Positions 13,397 to 26,600 of a stretch of DNA of 64,000 nucleotides are shown here, piece by piece. The notes below the pieces were generated by a model. That model made no database searches, was not told the DNA's origin, and saw nothing but the letters and a program-made list of their open reading frames with translations. Source of the DNA: Branchiostoma belcheri. Lineage: Eukaryota > Chordata > Leptocardii > Amphioxiformes > Branchiostomatidae. Numbering within the stretch: position 1 is the first letter of the stretch; each line of letters starts with the position of its first letter. The DNA lies in assembly GCF_001625305.1 (NCBI RefSeq), contig NW_017803213.1:262758-326757 (forward strand). The letters run 5' to 3'. A program made the position numbers and the translations under genes.

Positions 13397-14417
13397 AGCC
13401 GCCATAGCCTTGGGGTGATTCTGTAGATAGCCAAGTCATGGGGCGTGGCGATGGGCGGGAGGGCGGTGGCCTTGTGGTCGCTTCCTCAACAAGGCGTTTA
13501 CTTAATTTGGACATGTTGAGTCACACTGACTTGCCTGTCAGATGGCGGGTTACAAATGTATCGTGTGTTTTGCACGTCAATCTTGCGTTCTCTGGACATC
13601 GCCTGAGAAACCGGACCGCGGGAGTCCAGGGGAGGTCGGCAGAAGCGGCCTCGGGTCAGTGGAGAGGGCACCGCCTGGACAACACGGTTCTACATGGAGA
13701 ACACGGGATGTCCGATATTGTGTACATCGTACCAAAAAGCCGTGTCCTGCAAAGGCTAAGGCCTAGGCCTAGGAAAATTAATGTTGTGTTTCTTCCTTGT
13801 TTTTCCCCTTTTTTCAGGTTACTCTTTTTTTTGTAGATTTCGGATAAATGATCCACCAAATAAAAACGATAAATAAAGTTTAACAATGTTGCTTGTGGAC
13901 AAATATTTCACCCAATATTCTGAAATTTGCTTAAATGCGTTAAATCACGTTTCAGAATTCAGAAGGAAAATCTTATAGCCTTATCTTATAGTGGTGGGAT
14001 TTTGCTAGGGTTGGTCTGGTACCCAGACACAACATTTTCCCTCGACCTGACGGTCGCTTCCATCTGCAAAAATCTCACCCCGGCTGCGGGGGCACACGGG
14101 CCTCGAAACCGGCGGTATTTGTGGTGGTCACGGTGGGTGGGGTGGCCGTGCCCTGGGCCCTTCCCCTTTTCTTGTAACTCAGGCGGGGGTTCTACGCACA
14201 AAGAAATCAGACAAAACGTCAGCGGGAAAACCAAATATAGATGTATGCGCATTTCCTGTATTCTGAAGGATGAAAGTATCCGATTCAATCAGGATAAAGC
14301 GTTCATTTACGTTATCAGTCAGCTGGATCTAAAAGTCGTCTCGGCAGCATCAGACATTTCGACCCGCCTCTTCCTTTTCAACATGACGGCACACTTTAAC
14401 TAGAATTCCGAGATCTC

Positions 14418-15204
14418 ATACCTCCATGAAATATGATCTTGATATGTAAATGTAAATTTCTTCTTTAATTGTTCAAATGACCTCTGCATTAACATGATAT
14501 ATGCATCGTGGTGTATGTTAACTTTTGATTAACTTACAGATGTCCCAAGTATGACATTCTCATCATTCACCATTACGAAATCATAGAATTTTTACATTAA
14601 TTATGCAAATTAGGTCATCATTTGCATAATTAGTATCTGTTGAAGTTCCGCCTGCCATAGGTTACATAGTATAATGTAAAACACTGTAATTATAGAATTT
14701 CCTCATTAATTATGCAAATAAAGTCCTCATTTGCATAATTTACATTTAATTATGTACATCTCTCTCTCAGCTACCTACACACCAAAAATAATGAAAATAT
14801 GTTGTTCCTGTCTGGACTTATTGGCTTTTAAACATTTCGCCAGAAAGTGCCCTGCAGTTCCAGAACAAGCCGCTAGGGGGCCCAAACTCAAATGACTTCT
14901 TCCCAAGCACGAGAGCTACCTTCCATCAAAATTTCATGACCCTAGCATGTCCAGATCGAGAGATATCAAAACCGGAAGTTGTGCTGCAGTACCAAGGGAA
15001 GCCACTAGGGGGACCAAAATCTCATCATTTCCAGTTTTCGTCACACCCTACCAACACACCAAGTATGAAACCCATTCATCCAGGCGTTCTTGAGTTATCT
15101 TGTTGACCAACAGACAGACGGACGGACGGACGGACGGACGGACGGACGGACAGATAAACGCAACTGAAAATATAACCTCCATGACACATTTCATGGAGGT
15201 AATA
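14418..15204. mobile_element. Non-autonomous TIR element, about 0.8 kb
   Basis: The left end reads CATACCTCCATGAAAT and the right end carries ATTTCATGGAGGTAAT, inverted repeats of about 14 bases. The right end itself forms a small hairpin. The interior has two palindromic ATGCAAAT/ATTTGCAT pairs (14603-14627 and 14712-14736), two similar stretches about gene-feature-free 'junk', and a CGGA tandem. No coding capacity was seen. A lone copy of the left end occurs at about 37925. Confidence 0.6.
15117..15150. repeat. CGGA tetranucleotide microsatellite
   Basis: About eight copies of CGGA lie inside the right part of the TIR element, directly after GACCAACAGACAGACGG. Confidence 0.9.
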
Positions 15205-18200
15205 AGAAACTTTTTATCCCAGCGGGAATCAAAGAGAATGCTGGATAGTTTTAGAGGATTACCAAATATCACTGAAGACGACTTCTCGGAAAGCGCATAT
15301 GCTTGAATAGTCACTTCTCTACTCAGTAGCCATTGATAGTATTAAGATACAGATTATTTTCTTCAATATCGCACTGGATCATTAATTCACCATGTCAGGT
15401 ATCACGATTCTATCTTGAAGCTTATAAAGTACAAATTGGTTTTTCTTTCTTTCTTTCTTTGCGCTAGACCGCAATAGCATGACTCAGCAGAATACTGCAT
15501 TTCTTAGAGGACACCCAAAACAGACCAATTCAAAAGTGCATGTTCACTTAAACGTCCTTCCAAAACACGAGTGGTCGTTGTAGGTAATTAACACGCCTGT
15601 GTTTCTCTCAACTCTCTTAAGGGGATTTAAGTGAGCGACTTAAGCGTCTCTTCAGGGTGTTCCAAGTGTCAACAGGTCGCCAGCAGTCACGGGAAAAATG
15701 GTCGGCACGCCACTCGAGGGTCCCGACAAAATGCCCATGACCGCCGCTCGCGAGTCTATGAAGCGATAGAGGTGGGCCGAGTGTGTGACAGAAGCCAGGC
15801 GGCCTGTCAGGGACAGGAGACGGCACTCATGTCTTATCGTCATGTGGGCAAACAGGGCTGTCTGAAACCGCAGGGTGGCACTTCAGCCGCCATGACACAT
15901 CAACAAACATGGCGGACATACCTGCAAATAAACATGGCAGCCAAATATAAAACGGATGCTAACATTCGATCATAAAGAATGATTCATTCTAGATTCTATA
16001 TCCATTCATCTACATTTTCTGTATTGGCAGTCTAGAAAACGACTGATACGTCCCGTGTGTTTGTACGAAAATATCTGAGCATGTGAAATGTACTTGATAA
16101 TGCCAAGGACAAGTAAGACTGAACATTATATATATAGTCATGGCCATCAGGGTATCAATCTTAGGTTACAAATCCTGCGCCATGTGATCATAGCTGCATA
16201 TTTTACAGTATAACAACACGCATTCCTCGAGCGCATCAATCCAGCGAAAAAGCGTAAGCACTCCTGCCCTTGGATACATATCGCCGCGGTTAAGACTAAA
16301 CAATGCGTTAATCATGGCTTTACTGTGGTTAACCTGGGGTCACGGGTTCGTTTGGCAGTCTGAGGGGCAGACTGGAGGGGCAAATTAGAGAAACCGGATT
16401 ACAATTATAAACGGAACGAAAAAAAATACTCTCAAGGCGTGATCACTGCATTCGTCTTACGACTGAAGTGACTTTCTTAACGATATTGTGAGATTTTCAG
16501 TGAGGCTACGGTAGAACCGTTCATCTTATGATAACCCTTTTCGTTCCAAATTATCTGAATTTCCTACACTGCACATCTAGGACCCCATGGATACTTTCAA
16601 TGTTCTGTCGTAAGCTTTACTCTCCAGGCAGATGCCTTGAGGGCTGCAAGACAGTATCAAATTAGCCGGGCAGTATCCATTTGCCATCCGTTTCTGACGT
16701 GAAAGCCCTAAAACATGTCAAAACGTAGTTAAAGTACGTACATCAAAAAGTACGTAGATTCATCATATGACGAATGGCCGCAGTGATCCTATCGTTGAAG
16801 AGCGTAGCCCATGTGTTTCGGACTCAGTTCGTACATTTCGTGCCGATTACCCCTCATGACAGAATCAGTCGCAGGCCGAGATTATCCGGTTGGGTGCGCC
16901 GTGTAGTGTGAGCGATGAGTGATGGAGCACCAAACACTGCCGTAACCCGCTGTCACGGCAGGACGGGGGTTTGTTTTTATGTCGGGACAGGAATGCGCGG
17001 GAAATGTACACAGAGTGCAGTAGCCACCTGCTACTGAACCACGGGGTGGATGGATGTCGTCATAATACACGCGCTTCTCTCATCTCAAGGCAGATCCTAA
17101 GGCAATACCCATTGGGCAAGTAGTGACCAGGAGCCACAGTGGAACCAGAGCTAAATATATTTGTGTAGTGTTTGTGTGTGTATGCGCGAAGTATTTCTTA
17201 TCTAGTGTACTAACTATTTAATGAATTCTTTTAAATACAACGAAATGTATCAGTATAACGGTCGCTTTGCGTTGAGGGGTCGACATATTTTCTCGCAGTG
17301 CATATACATGTATTCAAGGACATTATGGAATATATAACTACATGTATATAATATCCTTGATGCGAAAGTACACGGAATTGTATACCAACAGAAAATAAAG
17401 TTCGGTCTGTCAGAATGCAAGGGAATTACTGGAATGGATGTCAACAAGTGGCAAGGGCAGTGTGCAGACAGTCTTAATCAATATTCGACTTTGGCCGAGA
17501 AATAGTGTAACCAGATATCTCGTTAATTCATACCTTCTGGCGGAATCTTATGAGGCTTAGAGTTAACGGTTTCTCTACATTAATGTTAACATTTCTGGCG
17601 CTGACTTCAAATGAACCTCACGGGTACAGCCAGGTTCAAATGGACAGAGCCAGCGACAAGGGTTGTAATGAAGTCGGCTATTTCCGGCCGAGCTTTGCAA
17701 GTTTGTTAAGATACCATACGGTCTTGCTTATACATCATTATCAACGGACACTAATCAGTAGATAAGCCGTGGCCGCACGCTGTGGGAGCCGGGATGGAAC
17801 TAGACATTCCCGGCATTATCAGACGGCTGGCCGTGGCCGTGGTCCTGGGGAATGCCGACTGGCGGTCACTTCTAACGGCCGTGCGCCAGGCCAGGAAAAC
17901 AACTCAGTTGACATAATTTTCACTTCCATACTAACTGATGTGGGGTAGAGTGGGTTCCCTGTGATCAATGTATATACAATCTTTATTGACACAACAAAAG
18001 TATGAACAAATCAACATGTTGTGTTTGACGTATCACTACGTATACTACTAAAGTCGAAACATTCTTGTATATGTGGCTACGTAGTAACTGAAGGGGGTAG
18101 AGCGGGTCCCCATAACATATAGCCATATCGTGATGGCCATAACATATCGCCGTAAAACAAACCTTGGACACTGTCCAGCGCACGGCTATGTTTTATCGTT

Positions 18201-20671
18201 TGGAAGTGGCGGTGGGCAGTTTTTCATTCATTCAATTTGTAGTAAAACAGAGTCCCCCGCCAAGAGAGTGCGCCGAGAAATGGCCGACTTCCAACAGCAG
18301 AAACCAGTGCCAAAAGCCAACACGTACATTTGTATGGGCCATACTTTCCGTGACTCCCACCGGTATGTTGGTAACTTTCCAATCGCTCTTTATCACGATC
18401 AAATCTGCAGTCGTGTACAGTCTATAAAAGCAGGCGAATTTGAACCAAATCCCGGTTTGTTATGCGTTGATACCTTTTGAGTGAAGAGACCTGTTTGCAT
18501 TCGGGAGGTCGCAGGTCCAAAACATACCAAAGAGAAATTATAGAGTGTATGGCAGTTGAAAACACACCACTACCTGTAGATCAGCCACATACAGTTGTGC
18601 TTGGTCGAAGGTTAATTACCAGCTTATACACCACAAGGTGTGAGGACGATATATACGTTGGTATACAGTGATATGTTTTTGTCACTTGAAAGATTCGATA
18701 TAACCTTGTCAGGGGCTTACAAGGAATCACTTCTGCCTGAAAGGCATTTCCACCTCCGCCTCTTCAGTCACAGAGAGGATATTGGGCCTGGCATCTAACA
18801 CGGTTTTGCTGGACGCGCTTGAATTCTGACCCGTAGATATTTGAAAAATGTATCTTCAAACGCAGTCAGAAGCAGACACAAAACATGATGAATACTAGGA
18901 CGTTTGCGGAGGGATTTTTGTCCATGACCTGCACACCTTATGGCTGTAGGAAATTAATTACGAGCAGCTGCGGTATCCTCCTGGAGAATGTAAGAACAGG
19001 AAATTACACCTATAAAACTATCCTTTTTGTGTCTTAACGGCCATTCTAGATGTAAATAGACCTATTTGGGAAAGTTCAATGGCCTTTTAAGCCCATTATG
19101 AATAAATTGAATCAGCCCTAATCACCTATCAAAGGTTTAAAGTACATCGTGGCTGACCTTCCAGCGTCCTGTGGCGTCCCTGACTTGAAAAGATGCTGAC
19201 TCTGGCAACTTAGTCTCACGCTAACCGGAACCAGACGACGAGACACCGGTTAGAAACGTGCCCTTGTTATATCACACCTGAAACTTATCTCTTTATGTCC
19301 GTGAGTGATTTCATCCGGCAGACAAAAGACTGTATCTTTAGTTGTTTTTTTGTTTGTTTGTTTTTTTTTGTTTAAGAACCAGATGGTGATCGCTTGTCAC
19401 CTTCTTTATGGCAACATTGACTGCTCCTGATTTGAGTACGAATCAGAATCCGTCATTGTTACAAGAAACTCTGTGTTTCTTTCGAACAGGTCATTGAACT
19501 TGGAGCAATATTTTCCTTTAAATCTTTAATACGAGTAGGTTTTAAGACGAGTAGACTCTTAGGTATTACACTTTACCTGTGATGTAGCGACATCTCTTTC
19601 TATAAGCACCCCTCCCACTGTGACCCCGTCAGTAATCTTTAGCCCACATGGAGACGGAGGAGCTTTGTCTGACACGCGGGGTCGAGGATCGGATAGACAT
19701 TCCAAATACTCCATCAGCGCTCTTGAACCTCCGCCCAAGGGCCTGCATTTCTTGGCAAAGAGGGTCTGGCTCTTTTCATTCTCTAAATCACCTCCTGACG
19801 TTTTTTGGTTATCAAAAGTGAACTTGCAGGGTATTCTCAGTATGCCACGCACATAGATATATGAGGAGTGGTGACTGAGCGCCAATTGCCAAGGTATCTT
19901 TGTGTATATAAAAACAGATCTTTCATTCGCGTTTTTAGAATTAAATCACCTAGTGTTTTCTCTGATAGTGCCTGAAACTGGAGTGTAGCCTTTGTGTAGC
20001 TTTTGCAGTTTCCGTCTTTCCTGTTTTCATTTGTAGCGCTCTTGTCTGAGATGATCTATGTCTGTTGCGGCGTCTTCTCGTTGTCTAGAGCTGTCCGTCC
20101 AGCTTTGTGTGCGTCGCTTGAGTTAGAATAGCTCTATGTGGTCTTGCACTATGTGCTGCTTTATTACCGTAGTTTAGATCGTCTGCAGCTGCGTCAATTT
20201 GTCCTAAGTGCTATAAATGTCTGATATATATGGATATAGATCTAGAACGTATTTCACAATTCGCTTAAAGCATAATACATTAGAACCTTGTGTGTTCGTG
20301 AAAAAAGACGGGAGCAATATAAAGATTGGACAGTTTGTTACATCCTCGATTTAAACTCGGACTTGGTTTTGAGAAACCGACTGGTAAATTCTACAGAACC
20401 GATCAAGACGCGTACGTCTATCTCTTCGTGCGCAATGTCAACATGGCGTCATCTCCCTTCCTTAGGATAAAAATGCTTTGCCCGAGTGGCAATGAATCAA
20501 CAGGTTGTACAAATAATATCGAACAGAGAAAGGAAAGCAAGTCATCACGCCAAGGCTGCGCAGAAACAACGGAGGGGTTTGACCGTTTGTCATCAGAAGA
20601 GATCGCCATCAGAAGGGAAATTGACCAACATACCGCCTATGCTAACTTCATGATCTTCTATGTTCTTTCAG

Positions 20672-23600
20672 CTGATCACCCCCAAGTTTCCAGTGGTGGT
20701 GAAGATTGGGCATGCGCATGCAGGACTTGGTAAGGTAAGGACGAAATAGTTTTTATCTACATGCCGTGACTCCACTTTCACAACAAGATCTGATTTAATC
20801 AGTCGTGTTCTAAATTTATGGGATAGGGGTGGTTGCTTAAAATAGCTTCACCTGGTTGGAAAGTCGTTTGTAAAGTCAAGTTTCTTTAAAAGAACGGACT
20901 TTTTTTACCTGCCAACGTTTCGGCAGTATGATCAGCTGCCTTCTTCGGGAATCAATTAACTCTGCTAGTGCCTGCCGCAAGTTGGTGCTGTGACAGGTAT
21001 GTTCCAAACACAGGTGAAGGTAGAAAATGGCCATGATTTCCAGCACCAGTGTTGTAGCAGTAGCTACCACGTGTCTGTTTGTTTGTTTGTTTGTTTATTG
21101 ATTTCTCTGTTCACTTGATGCAGGTGAAGGTAGAGAACCACCATGACTTCCAGGACATCGCCAGTGTTGTAGCTGTAGCCAACACGTACGCCACCACAGA
21201 GCCATTCATCGACGCCAAGCACGACATCCGGGTACAGAAGATCGGCAATAACTACAAGGCTTACATGTGAGTCAGGCCGGACTGACTTGTGCAACGTCTA
21301 TGACGTTGTTCGTTTTTATTTTCTTTGATTGCACATGAAAAATATTCACGCAACTGGATAGATTTTTAAAAACTGCCAGATGTTTTAAGTAACATCCAGT
21401 ACCTTTTGCTGTTGACTAACGGAATCTGTAGTTGGACAGCTATTTGTCCAAAAAACATGAATGAAGTCTTTGTGTGCGTATGTATGTGTGTCACCCAATG
21501 CCTCACCGGGTTGTGTATGGGCTGTTTTTTTTTTCATCGGTATATCATGCAATTGACAACAGCTGACTTCTGCCTCTTTTTGTCATTTTTTTTCTAAAAT
21601 AGGCGAACTTCAATTTCTGGCAACTGGAAGGCCAACACAGGATCGGCCATGTTGGAACAGATTCCCATGACGGAAAAGTGAGTGTCACGTGTCGCGATTT
21701 ATTTACAGTATACCATGTGCAGCTGCTAACTAATTTACTATACGATTCACATAATGTCACCTGTAGAACGAACAGAAAGCCTGAAGGTTTTACAGTATTT
21801 ACAATTCTTAACGTTTTCGTGTCAGTTGCAGTAGGCTTTAGTTACAGTCGTGTTGGATTTCGTGCACTCAATTGTGACGTGCGCCTGCCAGAACAGAAAC
21901 AAAAGACAAGTCAGGAATGGCGCACAATCATAAACTCGCTGATACTGTATAACACCAGACTAAGCCTGGACCACAATCCTGTTATCCCCATGGAATGTAC
22001 GAAATGTAACCCCGGACGGGTTGTCAATGTTCCTGCTCTAGGTACAGAGTCTGGGTTGACGCCGTCAGTGAGATTTTCGGCGGACTCGACATCTGCGCAG
22101 TGGAGGCCATCCATGGCAAGGACGGCAAGGATTACATCATCGAGGTTTGTTAGTTTGTTGGTTGGTTGGTTGGTCTATTTATTTTTTGTAGACGAAATAG
22201 GTGTTGAGACCACTTTTCCGTTAATACTTACCATTGGTGATAAAGAAGGCTTAAACATCGGTGGTACGGATTTCATTGCTGAAGAGAATAGTGTATCGAA
22301 GCCTAAGGCCACTTTTGCCGATTTTTTTTTTAATTCATCAGATCAGTCTCATACCAGAGTTTTCATACCACCTGATCCGGTCTCACCAAGGAGTTTTTCT
22401 TTTGATTCGTCTGATCAGTCTCACACCGGAGTTTTTACATCACCTGATCCATTCTCACTGCACCGCGAAGTTTGCAGATCTTTTAAAACTTGTCTGATCA
22501 GTCTAGATCTCACACTGGAGTTTTCACATCACCTGATTAAGTCTCACCTAGGAGTTTGTACCACCCCCCTCCCACAGGTGAATGACTCCACGATGCCTCT
22601 CCTGGGCGAGAACCAAGAGGAGGACCGGCAGCTGATCTCTGACGTGGTGTTACAGCGGATGACGCAGGTGTGCAGAGCTGGTGCCTCCGCCGCCCAAAAC
22701 ATAAAGTGGGTACCCGTCACGGTAATCTAGACGTTTCATGTGTCTTGTGATTTCAGTAAGCTGTGAAGTCTGGCAGGTTTTTGGTCAGAAACCACTTTTG
22801 CGAATTTCTGTATCTGATAACCACCCATCCACGTAACACTCCAGCTTTTGTAGTGTACAACCAAGGTTTGAAACTGTCTGAAACCAGCCTGAGGTCCATC
22901 TCCGCTCTCGTTTTCGTGCACGTTCATGTGCACGTTCACGAGAGCACATTTTGAAATGGCACCTGTTGTCTAAAATGAGTCAATACTCATGGATAACATC
23001 TAATACAAATAGTAGATAAATAAATAAGAAGAGCAAAAGCCTCTGGGCAAAACCTGCAAAGTCTTCACTGTCATCTACTAGCTTTGTGGATTGTGCCAGT
23101 TTGTGACGCATGTTTCCTTTCCATCTCCTGCCTCTCCTATCTCTCTCCTCTCTTCTCCATAGTGCACGGCTCCGTCCAGCAGACAGCCGTCGCTTTTTTC
23201 AGGATCCTCTAACCGTACAGAATCCCAATTCTGTGTTGTAGGCTCCACCTAATTGTTGTTCCCATCGCCCCATCTTCCAGAGCTGTTGCGCCATCTTGAG
23301 ACAACGCTTGGTATTACACCCTCCGCCCTCGTCACGTCACACTCGTAATCGGAGTTGTGTTGTGGAAGGTTGGTGGGTAATTAAAACCAGCTACCATAAC
23401 GAACATTATTCCAAACTAGTAAGGGGAACATGAGTTCTGGATAGGCTCATGCCTATTCTAGATACAAAGAACGTTTGGCTGAATTATCCAGATCCAAAAG
23501 ATACAAAACGCTGCACTCCATTAAGATTCCACTAGAAACAAGCAAACGCCGAATTAAAAAGTAGTCTCCAGGATGGCCATACAGAGGAAGAAATCATATC

Positions 23601-26600
23601 TCATATGTCAGCCGTGAAGATATCCCAACCTCCCCCTCCCGCTATGTGTTCCACTATGAATCAGTTTGCGGTTCCTGTCGTTCGGAGACGGCTGGAAGGT
23701 AACAACTGAGTTGGCAGTAAGGCGATGAATGTTGTTGTTGTCTTGAACGTAGCACGCTTAATGCTGGCACGCCGGGAATGCAGAAAAACTAACCACCAAC
23801 ACTCAGACACGCCAGCAACACTTCTCTCTCATGGCATGACTTCTGCCACAGCCGGGCCTGAAACGTTCTTTTGCAATGCCGATTCAGGCCGCTAGTTGAC
23901 CGCCAAGACGAATGTTTGTCTGCCTAAACCATACATCACAGGAAGATCAGAAAGTTCTTTGTTTACGATTTTTGTATTTGTGAAGTTTGATTTTGTGTTG
24001 CTTGTCTTTTTTGTTGTGTGTAACATGTGTGTGCATATATCACGATTTGCATGATGCAAAGCAACATGCACGTGTTGAAATATTTTATCTCTCTCCCAAA
24101 CGACTTTTTGATAAAACGATAAATAATAAGTCAGTTGTACAAAATCACACCCCAAAATTCTATGACGTAACTTCTGTGATCTGTACCACTTAGCCCCCAC
24201 AATGCGTGGCGTCGTGTGCTCGTCATGAGGTAAGTTACGTCATCAAGTAAGTCACGTGACTCTAATTAAGCGCGCAACGCCTTGTGGGTGTCACTGGTAC
24301 AACCCACAAAAGTTATGAAGTGTTTTGTACGATCTACCTTACATACATTTCACAGGAAACAACCCGTGTGAGAAATATAGAACCTGCTGTATCACCGTGG
24401 CTATACATGGTACCACTGAGAACCGCAATGCGTGGCGCACTTACGTTTTTATTTTCAGTAGAATACTGTAGTATTTTGATCGTTTTTATAAATATTAGTT
24501 TGCATTGTGGTTTTCAATGGTGCATAGAGAGATGGACTATAGCCAGCAGTATTCGGCATGTTGCATGTTACTTGCTTGAGTTTTTTTCTATTTACGCTAC
24601 ATTTTCACAGCTGTATTATCATAAGCACATATAACATTCTGTTTTCACACTAGTCAGTCTAATGGTGAAACTTAGATGTAGATCAGTAGACGGTTTAGGT
24701 CAGTTTCCTTCTTTCTTCCTCTGTCGCTTTTCCTGTCTCTCATGCAGTTCTCTCTGTTTCTCTCACAATTTCCTACTTTCTGTCTATTTTCCCCCATGTA
24801 CTTCTTTCTCTCCATTCAACATTTCTTTCTTCCGCCAGCGGTTTGTCCACAGATGCGGAGACAGAAGAGCCGCAAACTTATGCGTATGTTCCATTCCACA
24901 ATTCAGTACAACACGCGTAGACAGGCACAAGTACCCATCACATATATCTATAAGGGACAAAGTTAGGTACTGTATACTGTTTGATCTGCCAGAAGCCCTA
25001 GCCTAAGCTGCAAATCCAAGTATCTGCGTTACAATATTTGTAAACTAGTAGAAATCTACTACACATACACATACACATGATACATGTATCTCTGTAGCTT
25101 TATACGGGTTTCGAGTCCATTTGTCTCGATGATGTCAAGTTGTTCGAGTGAGAAAAAAAATCATCCACGGAGATATACAAAGACATGGTACAACTTGTAG
25201 TGGCTCAGAAAGAGCCCATTGCATGCTGGGAGACTTGGGGCACTGTGGATAGGGCAGGGGGTAAGCAATGTCATTTCCATGACAACGCGCATGCGTGTCC
25301 TGTATGCGGTCCGGTCTATGTTGTCATGGTAATGGTGTTGTTTGCCCCCTATTCTACCCATAGTGCCCTGCGTCTCCCAGCATGCAATGAGATCCGTCTG
25401 AAGGGTCTACGCTAGGTAAGGTGGACGTTCCGTGGAATTATGCTTAGTGTTATAACTTCAGCCTGTTGTTTGAATGCTAGTTCTGCTAGTGCCCAGTGTT
25501 TACAGGTAATACTATGGTGCTGTACATATTTGACTTCGGAACCAGACTTTTTCAAGTTCTAACATACAGACATTATAATACTATCATTAATAACATCATA
25601 TAGACTCATCCACCATCGCAAAGCTAAACCATATTTGCTAACGAAGCCCCATACTTAATTTACCACCCCCATTAGCAATCTTAGATTGGTTAATTAATTA
25701 CTTGGTTAATTACTTCCTAAATGCCATTTTATTCTCACGCAGACCAGCTACCGTCTATGTTGGGCAATTGATAAATTGTGTTTTTCACTTCAGACATTTC
25801 AGAACAAGCTTCGTTACTGTGGCAATGTTCGCCCAACATTCCTTGCGACTCTTATCAATTTAGCTCCCACAGAAACACTAATTAAATTGTTTTTTACTTT
25901 TTGCTACGAGAAATGTACATTGATGACCCGGTAACTAGTCTATCATAAGCTTGGCCGGAATTCCTCGGTACGCGGAGTGTCGGCCTACCGCCTGGGTCAT
26001 TAAACACTCTCCGATTAATTTTGCCTTCTATGTGATCATGATTTACCGTGTTGATAGGCCCCGACGTTCGGCCAACGCACCCAGTACCGTAGAAACTCAG
26101 CCAACCTCACGAAAGATAACCATAGTCTCTACCAGGCTCCAGAAGCGGCTGGAAAGAGTGGAGATTGGCCAAATATACAGATAACATGCCAGCTAGTTGG
26201 TCCGCTAAGGGAGTAGAGCGTCTGAGTGTACTTCTTTAGCAGATTCCCTTGGCATCTGTCTATTTGGCCAATTCCTTCTCTTCCCTGCCTGGTAGAGGCT
26301 ATGGTAGCCAGGTTAACGTGTTAATTTCCTATCTGCTCAACACATAATAATCGTCTATTTGACAAAGCGGTTTGCAAGGTATGTTGGGGTGTACATAAAT
26401 GCCGTGTTCTCCTTGCTAAGCATGTTTGAATGTCCGTCTAACTTGCAGCAAGTCGATGACAGGCTTCCTGAACCTGGGCGGCAGTGCGTCCGCGCCTCCT
26501 TCGGCGTCTTCCTCGCACAGCACCCTTCCGGGCGCCCAGGCAGGGCCGGGGGCGGGGCCACCGCAGGCGGACGAGGATCAGGCCGAGAGCATTCGCAAGC

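Larger units (their letters stand above)
11685..20671. other. TIMP upstream region and synapsin intron
   Basis: The TIMP promoter should lie just above 11684; the first 150 bases are GC-rich and lack an obvious TATA box. The rest, to 20671, is probably synapsin intron. It contains a family A element, a 0.8 kb TIR element and a GGAC microsatellite. A poly-G run lies near 12940. No exon of either gene was recognised. Confidence 0.5.
22706..26448. other. Last synapsin intron region, two unproven exon candidates
   Basis: Two stretches have a long pyrimidine tract ending in AG followed by an open frame. At 23163, CTTCTCCATAG leads into about 29 codons in either phase 0 or phase 2. At 24841, CTTTCTTCCGCCAG leads into about 27 codons in phase 2. 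Both end at a stop without a convincing donor, so they could be alternative terminal exons or chance. Otherwise only fold-back elements were seen. Confidence 0.35.
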
